A stretch of 64,000 nucleotides of DNA from NCBI RefSeq assembly GCF_014305155.1, contig NZ_JACRUK010000007.1, positions 1 to 64,000 of the forward strand. Direction: 5' to 3'. The notes below the pieces were generated by a model that did not search any database, was not told the origin of the DNA, and worked only from the letters and a program-made list of their open reading frames with translations. A program made the translations under genes and the position numbers. The DNA comes from Flavobacterium muglaense. GTDB taxonomy: Bacteria > Bacteroidota > Bacteroidia > Flavobacteriales > Flavobacteriaceae. This document shows positions 35,271 through 43,097 of this stretch, piece after piece. Position 1 is the first letter of the stretch. Each line of letters opens with the position of its first letter.

Positions 35271-35557
35271 TGTTTATCATAACTAACATTAATCATAGCA
35301 TTGAAATCACTTAAATTTACAGTAGTCATCTTATCATTTTTTTGCTTTCTCAAGTAAAGCTTTGTTTGACATTCCGCTAACCAAAAAAAACATTTGTATT
35401 TGATAATGTACCACTTACTTTAGCTTTACCTAGAATATTAAAATTCTTTTTTTGGTAATTCAACTGTAGTCAGACTGCCTTTTGCATTACCCATCACTGA
35501 AGCAATCCCTCTAGAACTTGTTATCAAAATTGAAGTAGACAGCACTACAAACATCAT
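35271..35557 (-). pseudogene. Decayed small lipoprotein-like gene (three-frame relic)
   Basis: On the minus strand an ATG opens MMFVVLSTSILITSSRG, then GNAKGSLTTVELPKKEF. After an in-frame stop the coding trace continues in other frames as NILGKAKVSGTLSNTNVFFG, then SGMSNKALLEKAKK, then KMTTVNLSDFNAMINVSYDKH. In order these match my recollection of small Flavobacterium lipoproteins (signal, G-TLTTVEL-KKNF-, GLSNKALLEKAKK, ALINVT). At least three frame shifts or stops separate the pieces, and the usual lipobox Cys reads Ser. Further decayed sequence may extend left to about 35,090. Confidence 0.6.
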
Positions 35558-35996
35558 ATTTTTTTGATACAACTATTTTTTTATTTTATACTTAAGGATT
35601 TTCTGTACCTCCCCGTTTATTTTAGTAGTTTCTGAACTCCACTATTTTTTAACTATTAAAACAGTTGCTTTATACTTCAATCCTAAATCCCTTAAAAACT
35701 ACAACCCTTAGGTAAAACCGAAAAAAAATAAAAAATAAAACTTAAAAATCAGACCTACAAATCAGACCTACAAATCAAACATCTTGTCAAAAACAGGTAC
35801 TAGTCTGAACAACAATATTTGCAAAATAAAAAGACATATTTTACTTACTTAAAATAAAAATAAATGTATTTTGTCGATTTTATATGTTTTTTATCGGCTT
35901 AATTAGGTGTTTTTCATACTTTTATCACTCCTAAATATAATAAATATTAGAATACGAAGTACATCAGATTCGTATTTACCTAAATAAAATCAAAAT
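35558..35996. other. AT-rich gap before the giant surface-protein gene
   Basis: About 440 bp, strongly AT-rich, with no credible reading frame on either strand. It contains one short tandem repeat and no exact consensus promoter, although partial TAnnTTTG matches occur near 35,870. Confidence 0.5.
35746..35780 (+). repeat. Tandem 13-bp repeat
   Basis: AAATCAGACCTAC occurs twice in tandem (35746-35758, 35759-35771), followed by a partial third unit AAATCAAAC. It lies in the gap before the surface-protein gene. Confidence 0.8.
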
Positions 35997-38900
35997 ATGG
36001 AGAACTTTACTTTAAAAAAAAACACCCTTCTTATTTCATTTGCTTTCCTACTTATCAGCGTGTTTACAACTGCACAAACGACTACAACTTATAATTCATC
36101 AAGCACCTATACTGTACCTATAGGAGTTACTAGTATTACAGTTGAAGTCTGGGGCGGCGGTGGAAAAGGAGGAACCCGAACTACAAACGGCGGTGGCGCT
36201 GGTGGTGGCGGAGGCGCATATGCGAGAAAGAAAATTACTGTAACAGCAGGTTCAACGTACACGGTGCGAGTTGGCACTGGTAGTACAACTGCAACTGCAG
36301 CAGGCGGTGATTCATGGTTTAACAACGCTACTACCATTCTTGCCAAAGGAGGAAATAGTGTTCTTGACAACGGTACAACTGGAGCTACTGGCGGTACAGC
36401 TGCATCTTGCATAGGCGACTTTGTTTTATCAGGAGGACAAGGATCAGATGCAATTAGCGCTAAATCAGGCGGTGGTGGTGGATCATCGGCGGGGAATACT
36501 TTGGCCGGTGTTAACTCCACCAATGCATCTGGAGCTATTGCCCCAACAAACGGTGGAAATGGTGGAAACGCTAAATCAATAGGTAATGGTACTGGAACAG
36601 TGGGAACAGCGCCAGGTGGCGGAGGTGGTGGTGCTTTCAAAATATCAGGATCCACAACCTATGCAGGAGGAAATGGAGCAAGCGGAAGAGTGGTAATCAC
36701 ATCTGGCGCACAAGAAATTGACATACTAGGAAACGACATAAGTATTGCTACTGGAGACACCTCTCCTAGCGGACTTGATGGAACCGACTTTAACACAATC
36801 GACATTAGTTCGGGGGTGATTTACAAAAATTTTACAATTTCAAATTTAGGATCCAATAACCTTACGATCTCCTCGATAACTGTAACAGGTGCTACCGATT
36901 TTACAATAACAAGCGCACCTACTCTCCCAGCAACTATAGGAGGTAGAGATAATAGCATCTTCACAATAACTTTCAACCCTACCTCTATTGGAACCAAAAC
37001 AGCCACCATTACTATTGCTAACAATGATAGTAATGAAAGCAGCTATACTTTTACCGTTAAAGGAGAAGGAATCCAAACATTTTATGATAGTGATGGAGAC
37101 GGGATTTACGATAACATTGATATCGATGATGATAATGACGGAATAGTAGACGTCGTTGAAGAGAGCAATTGTCGAGGCGTAAATGGCTACAATGTGAACT
37201 ATAAGTTTTTGAATGAAACCTTTGGAACAGGAAGTAGAACGACCATAAACACCACCTATGCTGCAACAACTTCCTATTTATACGAAAATGCTGGTGACTT
37301 GAATGACGGAGAATACACCGTGGGATCAAGTGCTCAAATCGCTTCATGGGCCTCTACTTATTGGTACCAAGGAACAGATCATACCGGCGATACAAATGGC
37401 AGAATGGCAATGTTTAATGCCGATTATACTCCAGGAGTTTTTTACACTGCTTTAATCACAGGGGCATTATCAAACATTCCAATTACCTATAGTTTTTGGG
37501 TATTAAATTTAGACCGATCAGATGCTCCCGGAATTGCGACTAGACTAAGACCTAACATTAGAGTCGAATTTAGAGATCTAAATGATAATTTAATTACCTC
37601 GATCAGTACAGGAGAAATTGCACCAACAAATACAGCAAATGCAACTGGAGATTGGTACAACTTTAAAGCCGACTTAGTGCTTAATGTAAGTGCATTCAAA
37701 GTGATTTTTATTAATAACGAAACAGGCGGCCAAGGAAATGACCTAGCGATTGATGACATTGTGATTACACAAACCTTATGCGACAGAGACAGTGATGGAA
37801 TTGCTGATTTATTTGACTTAGACTCAGACAACGACGGAATTGAAGACATTATAGAAGTAGGTTTAGGGAATTTAAGCAACGGAAAAGGAAAAATAAGCGT
37901 TCCTTGGGTAGACGCTAATGGTAATGGACTTCATGATAGCGCCGAATCGATTATGACAGCTACTTTATTAGACTCAGATGGAGATGGAATACCCAATTAT
38001 ATTGATCTTGATAGCGATAACGACAGCATTTTTGACATTGACGAATCAGGGGCTGGTAATATTCACGCTACTGATTCAGGATTTGTAAATGGTGATGGGG
38101 ACATCAATGGTGATGGTGTGGGAGATGGCCCTGAAACAGAAACTTTTAGAAACAAAGACACGAATGGAGATGGTATTACAGAAGGTTTTGGCGATGGGAT
38201 TCTAGATATATTTGACTACGGAACAGGAATGAACCAATACGGAAACTTAGACCAAGGAACTGCTACCGCAAATCCAGCAACAACCTATCTAAGAGATACT
38301 GATGGCGATGGAATTCCTGATTATTTAGATCTAAAATCAAACGGAACAACTTGGGACATTGCACCAAACTTACTATTGTACGATTATAAAATACTTGACG
38401 CCAATAATGACGGAATTATTGATGGAACAGCAGATATTGACAAAGATGGAATATTGGATCTATTTGACACAAACACAGCTCAATTTGGATCACCTAGAGA
38501 CATTCACACCAAACTATTCCTGGACTTTGATGGCAGAAACGACTATGCACAAAGCACTGCAATTCTTGGAGGATTATCTAATGCTACTTTGATGGCTTGG
38601 ATTGATCTAAATGCTGCTTTCTCTGGGGATGCCGTTATTGTAGGTCAAAATAAATTTCAATTGCGAATCAATTCCTCTAGAAAACTGGAAGCAACCGTGA
38701 ATGGATCAAAACTAACTTTTACTACCGCAGTACTGCCTTTCACCAGCTCAACACTGAGCACATCGCAATGGTATCATGTAGCGGCTGTATTTGATGGGTC
38801 GAATGCTGTATTAAAATTATATTTAAACGGTACAATGGTAGCTTCAAAATCAGTGGCTAGTGCGATCACATCCGATACTTCCTTATTAACTATAGGTAGA

Positions 38901-41096
38901 GATCCAGCAACAGTAGGCCCTACTGGTACTAATTATTTTAAAGGAAAAATTGACGAACTGCGTGTGTTTAATGTGGCCCTTACTGACTCGCAATTGCAAA
39001 GAATGGTGTACCAAGAAATCCAAGACTCAGGCTCAGGAATTGGAGGCGTAACTGTTCCCAAAAACATAGCCACAGCTCCAGCTAATTTACCATTTACTAA
39101 TCTGTTGCGTTACTATAGAATGGATGTTTACAAAGACGATATCATTGACGACCTAACTACTCCAACGGTTGACATCACTGGAACAAAAATATACAATCAT
39201 AAAATCATTGCATCACAACAAGCACCTATGCCTTTCTTGACTGAAAGAGTGGGAAGCTTTTCGGTAGCAGTTGATAGTCCTACTAAAGAAATTAGAGGGA
39301 TTGACATCATGGAAAACGACTGGTCTATCGTAAAAGTGCAACACGACATTACAGAGACCGCTAACAATATTGATTTGGGAATGCTGGTAAATACAGGAGT
39401 TACCATCAATATGACTAACAATACTAAATTGCAAAATGACTGGTATTTAAAACTAGATGGAAAAGTAGACTTAGTAGGCAAATCTCAACTAGTGCAAACT
39501 ACAGAAAGTGATCTAGACGTAACGAGTGCCGGCGCTATAGAAAGAGACCAACAAGGACAATCCAATAAATTCAATTACAACTACTGGTCATCACCAGTAA
39601 GTCCGGTTAATACATTAGTAAACAATAAAGATTACACGATCAATAGCGTCATGAAAGACGGGACAACAACTACGCCACAAAACATCAATTGGATAGGTGG
39701 TTATGATGGAAACCCTAGCGCGCCTATAAGCCTTGCTAGGTTTTGGATCTACAAATTTGATAATTATGCCAATGCTTACGCCAATTGGGTTGCCGTAAAT
39801 GAAAACGGGACAATTCGTGTGGGACAAGGTTATACATTAAAAGGAAGTGGAGCAGCAACCGCAACTCAAAACTACACCTTTGTAGGAAAACCAAATAATG
39901 GAACCATTGCAACAAACAGCATCAGTACAGACCAACTGTTGCTAGCCGGAAATCCATACCCATCAGCCCTAGATGCTGATCAATTTTTAACAGACAACTT
40001 AGGCGTTACAGATGGAACTTTGTACTTCTGGGAGCATTACGACACGAACAATACTCATGTATTAAGAGACTATCAAGGAGGTTATGCTATTCGTAATTTA
40101 GTGGGAGGAATTCCAGCGACCTCCGTTGGCGTAGAATTTGTAAGCGGTCTAGGATCAAGTAGTAAGGGAGCTCCCAACCAATTTGTACCAGTAGGCCAAA
40201 GTTTTTTCCTTAATGGAAATGCGAGCGCTGGTGGTACAATTGTTTATAAAAACAGTCAAAGAGGTTTTCATAAAGAAGATGAAGCCACGGTTTCTAATGT
40301 TTTATTCAAAGCGGCCGCAACTAAAAAAGAAGCCTATTGGAATAACAACAACAACGATGCGTTACCCAAAAACACTTATCAAAAAATTCGTTTGGGTTAC
40401 CAATATAAAACAGATCATCACCGTCAAGTGCTACTGGGTTTTATGGATGACAAAGCAACATCCGAAATGGATTATGGGTATGACGGACTCAACTTTGATG
40501 ACTATCCTAGTGATATGTATTTTCTAAATGGAGCCAATAAACTTGTGATTCAAGGCGAAGGCTATTTTAACATAGGAGCTTCGTACACTATAGGGGTAAA
40601 AAATGATAGTCCGGGTAAAGTACGTTTTATGATCGATCAGTTAGAAAATTTTGATACCAATCAAAAAATATTCATTTACGACAACAATGACGATAGTTAC
40701 CACGACATACGCTCAGCATCTTATGAGATAGAGCTTCTAGCAGGTGAGTTTAACAATCGATTTTCATTGCGATTTAAGGACAATACTGTTGCAACAACTC
40801 CAGACACTACTACCACTCCTGACCGTGATAATGATGGTGACCGTGACGAACGCATTAAAGTCCATTTTTTACAAAAAAGAAACTTGATACAAATAAGCAA
40901 CAGCACCACAAACGTAACGATCGAAAAAGTAGTGCTTTATAATTTATATGGTCAAATAGTGCAATCTTGGAAGATTGAAAATCAAAAAGAAGAGTTGATA
41001 CAACTGAACGTAAAAAGAGCCTGCACAGGACTGTACTTTATTAAGGTTCTAACCTCAAAAGGGCCATTATTCAAAAAAGTAATGATCAAACAATAA
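35997..41096 (+). CDS. Giant T9SS-secreted surface protein: Gly-rich, anchor-D, TSP3-like and LamG domains
   Basis: 1699 residues. Signal peptide ends at TTAQ (about 27). Residues 30-240 form a glycine-rich domain (VEVWGGGGKGG). About 241-360 resemble a choice-of-anchor-D immunoglobulin-like module (TGDTSPSGLDGTDF ... FTVKGEG). Acidic D-x-D-x-D-G calcium repeats (thrombospondin type 3-like) lie at about 363-390 and 598-840. A LamG/concanavalin-like domain spans about 840-1005 (LDFDGRNDYAQS ... KIDELRVFN). A long beta-rich region with NYWSSPVS follows. The last 80 residues are a type A T9SS sorting domain (VVLYNLYGQIVQSW ... GLYFIKVLTSKG ... KKVMIKQ). It should cross the outer membrane and be anchored or released; adhesion is plausible, unproven. 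Confidence 0.9.
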   Translation: MENFTLKKNTLLISFAFLLISVFTTAQTTTTYNSSSTYTVPIGVTSITVEVWGGGGKGGTRTTNGGGAGGGGGAYARKKITVTAGSTYTVRVGTGSTTATAAGGDSWFNNATTILAKGGNSVLDNGTTGATGGTAASCIGDFVLSGGQGSDAISAKSGGGGGSSAGNTLAGVNSTNASGAIAPTNGGNGGNAKSIGNGTGTVGTAPGGGGGGAFKISGSTTYAGGNGASGRVVITSGAQEIDILGNDISIATGDTSPSGLDGTDFNTIDISSGVIYKNFTISNLGSNNLTISSITVTGATDFTITSAPTLPATIGGRDNSIFTITFNPTSIGTKTATITIANNDSNESSYTFTVKGEGIQTFYDSDGDGIYDNIDIDDDNDGIVDVVEESNCRGVNGYNVNYKFLNETFGTGSRTTINTTYAATTSYLYENAGDLNDGEYTVGSSAQIASWASTYWYQGTDHTGDTNGRMAMFNADYTPGVFYTALITGALSNIPITYSFWVLNLDRSDAPGIATRLRPNIRVEFRDLNDNLITSISTGEIAPTNTANATGDWYNFKADLVLNVSAFKVIFINNETGGQGNDLAIDDIVITQTLCDRDSDGIADLFDLDSDNDGIEDIIEVGLGNLSNGKGKISVPWVDANGNGLHDSAESIMTATLLDSDGDGIPNYIDLDSDNDSIFDIDESGAGNIHATDSGFVNGDGDINGDGVGDGPETETFRNKDTNGDGITEGFGDGILDIFDYGTGMNQYGNLDQGTATANPATTYLRDTDGDGIPDYLDLKSNGTTWDIAPNLLLYDYKILDANNDGIIDGTADIDKDGILDLFDTNTAQFGSPRDIHTKLFLDFDGRNDYAQSTAILGGLSNATLMAWIDLNAAFSGDAVIVGQNKFQLRINSSRKLEATVNGSKLTFTTAVLPFTSSTLSTSQWYHVAAVFDGSNAVLKLYLNGTMVASKSVASAITSDTSLLTIGRDPATVGPTGTNYFKGKIDELRVFNVALTDSQLQRMVYQEIQDSGSGIGGVTVPKNIATAPANLPFTNLLRYYRMDVYKDDIIDDLTTPTVDITGTKIYNHKIIASQQAPMPFLTERVGSFSVAVDSPTKEIRGIDIMENDWSIVKVQHDITETANNIDLGMLVNTGVTINMTNNTKLQNDWYLKLDGKVDLVGKSQLVQTTESDLDVTSAGAIERDQQGQSNKFNYNYWSSPVSPVNTLVNNKDYTINSVMKDGTTTTPQNINWIGGYDGNPSAPISLARFWIYKFDNYANAYANWVAVNENGTIRVGQGYTLKGSGAATATQNYTFVGKPNNGTIATNSISTDQLLLAGNPYPSALDADQFLTDNLGVTDGTLYFWEHYDTNNTHVLRDYQGGYAIRNLVGGIPATSVGVEFVSGLGSSSKGAPNQFVPVGQSFFLNGNASAGGTIVYKNSQRGFHKEDEATVSNVLFKAAATKKEAYWNNNNNDALPKNTYQKIRLGYQYKTDHHRQVLLGFMDDKATSEMDYGYDGLNFDDYPSDMYFLNGANKLVIQGEGYFNIGASYTIGVKNDSPGKVRFMIDQLENFDTNQKIFIYDNNDDSYHDIRSASYEIELLAGEFNNRFSLRFKDNTVATTPDTTTTPDRDNDGDRDERIKVHFLQKRNLIQISNSTTNVTIEKVVLYNLYGQIVQSWKIENQKEELIQLNVKRACTGLYFIKVLTSKGPLFKKVMIKQ

Positions 41097-41141
41097 GTAA
41101 AAAAGCCTTAAAAAAAATCCAAGCACTATTCATTTTCTTTT

Positions 41142-41149
41142 TATATTTG
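41142..41149 (+). promoter_or_regulatory. -7 promoter element TATATTTG
   Basis: TATATTTG lies 32 nt before the ATG of the small Cys/Lys-rich gene, so that gene is probably transcribed independently of the giant surface-protein gene. Confidence 0.55.
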
Positions 41150-41181
41150 AGGTACAAAATGAATACTAAAACAATTACATA

Positions 41182-41430
41182 ATGAAAAAAATAATCACTT
41201 TACTAGCTATTGCATTATTCACAATTAATAGCAACGCACAGCAAGCAACTGCGGCTAAACAAGAGAAATCTAAAAAAGAAGCTTGCTCAATGTCACACGA
41301 CGGAGACAGTAAAAAAATGACTGCAGAAGAAGTTGCTACTTGCAAAGAAAAGTGCAAAGCAGAAGGTAAAAAATGCGATGCTAAAGCTACTAAGAAAGAA
41401 GACAAAAAATGTTGCGCTAAAAAAGCATAA
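41182..41430 (+). CDS. Small exported Cys/Lys-rich protein
   Basis: 82 residues: signal peptide MKKIITLLAIALFTINSNAQ, then a mature part of about 60 residues with six Cys, one His and many Lys/Glu (EACSMSH, ATCKEKCKAEGKKCDAK, KKCCAKKA). The CxxxC-type spacing and final CC suggest metal binding or disulfides in the periplasm or outside. No known family recognised. It has its own -7 element and a strong terminator, arguing for a real gene. Confidence 0.72.
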   Translation: MKKIITLLAIALFTINSNAQQATAAKQEKSKKEACSMSHDGDSKKMTAEEVATCKEKCKAEGKKCDAKATKKEDKKCCAKKA

Positions 41431-41442
41431 CACACCATTTAC

Positions 41443-41482
41443 AAAAGAAGCCTCTAAAAATAAATTTAGAGGCTTCTTTTTC
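41443..41482. terminator. Bidirectional intrinsic terminator
   Basis: AAAAGAAGCCTCTAAA / TTTAGAGGCTTCTTTT, a long perfect stem with A- and T-runs, between convergent genes. Confidence 0.93.
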
Positions 41483-41506
41483 ATTAACTAGTAAACAACT
41501 TTATTC

Positions 41507-41959
41507 TTATTTTAATTTTACGCTCCACTCAAAGTCCATTTCTGAGACTTGAACTCCTTGCTCATTTGTTCCTATCGATTTCATCCAGAAGGTTTGCCCC
41601 TCACCTGTTGCAATAGTTTCCTTAATTGCTTGGGCAATTAAATGACCATCTTTACATTCAAATGTGATTCTTCCAGTTGCTTTTTTACTAAAATTACTTT
41701 TATTATTGGCAACCAACATCGAAATTTTTTTTCCGCTTTTTTGAATTTGATCAATAACCATAGCACCCGTTGATAGCTCGGCAGCCATTGCTTGTACTGC
41801 AAAATACATGGAGTTAAACGGATTTTGATTCATCCAGCGGTGTTTTACCGATACTTTACAACTTGTCTCCTCTATTGCCTTTACTCGTACTCCGCATAAA
41901 AATGCCGATGGCAATTTGAAAAATAGAAATTTATTAAGTTTAGATGGCGTAAGGTTCAT
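41507..41959 (-). CDS. DUF4442 protein (hotdog-fold, thioesterase-like)
   Basis: 150 residues. The motif HRWMNQNPFNSMYFAVQAMAAELSTG is the conserved central helix region of DUF4442, a hotdog-fold family related to PaaI-type thioesterases. VANNKSNFSKKATGRITFECKDG and the late strand pair complete the fold. A catalytic role on acyl-CoA is possible but unproven. The gene is monocistronic. Confidence 0.85.
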   Translation of the reverse strand: MNLTPSKLNKFLFFKLPSAFLCGVRVKAIEETSCKVSVKHRWMNQNPFNSMYFAVQAMAAELSTGAMVIDQIQKSGKKISMLVANNKSNFSKKATGRITFECKDGHLIAQAIKETIATGEGQTFWMKSIGTNEQGVQVSEMDFEWSVKLK

Positions 41960-42075
41960 ATTTGTTGATTTTTTTGCTAAGATACAAAAATATACTATGC
42001 GTACATAATAAATTTATATGTTAATATTGTGTTAATATTTACTACTATGCGTTACATAATACTGTCTTTTAACCA

Positions 42076-42083
42076 TATATTTG
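42076..42083 (+). promoter_or_regulatory. -7 promoter element TATATTTG
   Basis: TATATTTG lies 72 nt upstream of the DUF4870 ATG and overlaps a spurious in-frame TTG, which excludes the longer start. A near-match GTTA sits at the -33 position. Confidence 0.55.
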
Positions 42084-42155
42084 CATAAGAAATTACTAGG
42101 TAAGTCAATCAAACGTAATTTTGGAATTTCAATCATCAATCAAAATCAAATTAAA

Positions 42156-42611
42156 ATGGACACAATCACCCACAAGAATGCAGCAACGTTTATACACTTA
42201 AGCACATTGTCACAATATTTTATTCCGTTTGGGAATTATATTTTTCCAATACTAGTGTGGTCAACAAAAAAAGACGAATCGGACTTTGTAGATTACAATG
42301 GAAAGCAAGTGCTTAATTTTCAACTGAGTTTATTATTGTATTCCTTAGTACTAATTGCGATTGCAGTACCTGTTTTTATCATCACTATTTTTAACAACGT
42401 TCCATTTGATGCTATTGTACACGACGACAACTTTGTACTTAATAATTTTAATTTTGATGCCAATATGGGCTTACTAACAATAGGAATCATGGCTGTACTG
42501 ATATTTGGAGTTTTAAAAATATCAGAGTTTTTCTTGATCATTTACGGAGCGATAAAAACATCAAACGGAGAGAAATTTAAATACCCTATAACAATACCAT
42601 TTATCAAGTAA
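42156..42611 (+). CDS. DUF4870 membrane protein (Tic20-like)
   Basis: 151 residues from the ATG of MDTITHKNAATFIHLS. Three to four hydrophobic segments: LSQYFIPFGNYIFPILVW, LSLLLYSLVLIAIAVPVFIITIF, LLTIGIMAVLIFGVLKISEFFLIIYG. WSTKKDESDFVDYNGKQVLNFQ is the DUF4870 signature, and KYPITIPFIK ends the protein as usual for the family. Function unknown. It precedes the PadR/PspC/GIN genes, separated by a structured element, and may belong to the same regulon. Confidence 0.87.
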   Translation: MDTITHKNAATFIHLSTLSQYFIPFGNYIFPILVWSTKKDESDFVDYNGKQVLNFQLSLLLYSLVLIAIAVPVFIITIFNNVPFDAIVHDDNFVLNNFNFDANMGLLTIGIMAVLIFGVLKISEFFLIIYGAIKTSNGEKFKYPITIPFIK

Positions 42612-42617
42612 CGAGAC

Positions 42618-42695
42618 TAGCCCTGATGGAAGCGGCATCCTTTTACTGGCTTCTTTGGCCAGGAAAAGATATAGCGGACAGCAGGAAATAGCTTC
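42618..42695 (+). ncRNA. Structured intergenic element, copy B (possibly Flavo-1-like RNA)
   Basis: Starts TAGCCCTGATGGAAGCGG, ends GACAGCAGGAAATAGCTTC, like copy A near position 10,000, with the same AGC/GCT and CCTG/CAGG outer pairs. The apical stem is TTTT-A-CTGGC with GCCAG-G-AAAA, different from copy A in sequence but equally paired. It begins 7 nt after the stop codon of the preceding gene, as copy A begins 5 nt after its gene. Confidence 0.6.
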
Positions 42696-42762
42696 AAATA
42701 AAAATCATCATCAATCATCAATCAAAAAATGAACTGTTTAATCCAAAAACAAAAATGAAATT

Positions 42763-43092
42763 ATGAATATTGAAAACACAAAAGCACAGATGCGTAAAGG
42801 TGTTCTCGAATTTTGCATCTTATCTGTTTTAAAAGAAAAAGATGCATATACGTCGGAAATATTAGACACTTTAAAAAACGCCAAGTTACTCGTAGTTGAG
42901 GGTACTATTTACCCACTACTAACCCGATTAAAAAACGACGGCTTACTGAGCTATCGTTGGGAAGAATCGACATCAGGACCACCAAGAAAATATTATGGGC
43001 TAACTGAAATAGGTCAAACATTTTTAAACGAACTCAATGGCACTTGGACCGAACTCTCTGATGCTGTAAATCTAATCACAAACCAAAAATAA
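42763..43092 (+). CDS. PadR family transcriptional regulator
   Basis: 109 residues with a winged helix: KGVLEFCILSVLKEKDAYTSEILDTLKNAKLLVVEGTIYPLLTRLKNDGLLSYRWEESTSGPPRKYYGLTEIGQ. The VxxGTIYPLLxRLxxDGLL and GPPRKYYxLT motifs are diagnostic. It is a dimeric DNA-binding repressor and most likely controls the PspC/GIN operon it begins, because the next gene starts 5 nt downstream. The inducer is unknown. Confidence 0.93.
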   Translation: MNIENTKAQMRKGVLEFCILSVLKEKDAYTSEILDTLKNAKLLVVEGTIYPLLTRLKNDGLLSYRWEESTSGPPRKYYGLTEIGQTFLNELNGTWTELSDAVNLITNQK

Positions 43093-43097
43093 AAGTC

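Noticed and set aside
36107..36655. Long proline-rich reading frame on the minus strand
   Set aside because: It is the mirror of the glycine-rich codons (GGN read as NCC) in the giant surface protein, with no start context or independent signal.
37070..38520. Aspartate-rich repeats as a DNA repeat array or CRISPR-like structure
   Set aside because: The periodicity is at protein level (calcium-binding repeats) with variable DNA; there are no identical repeats with unique spacers.
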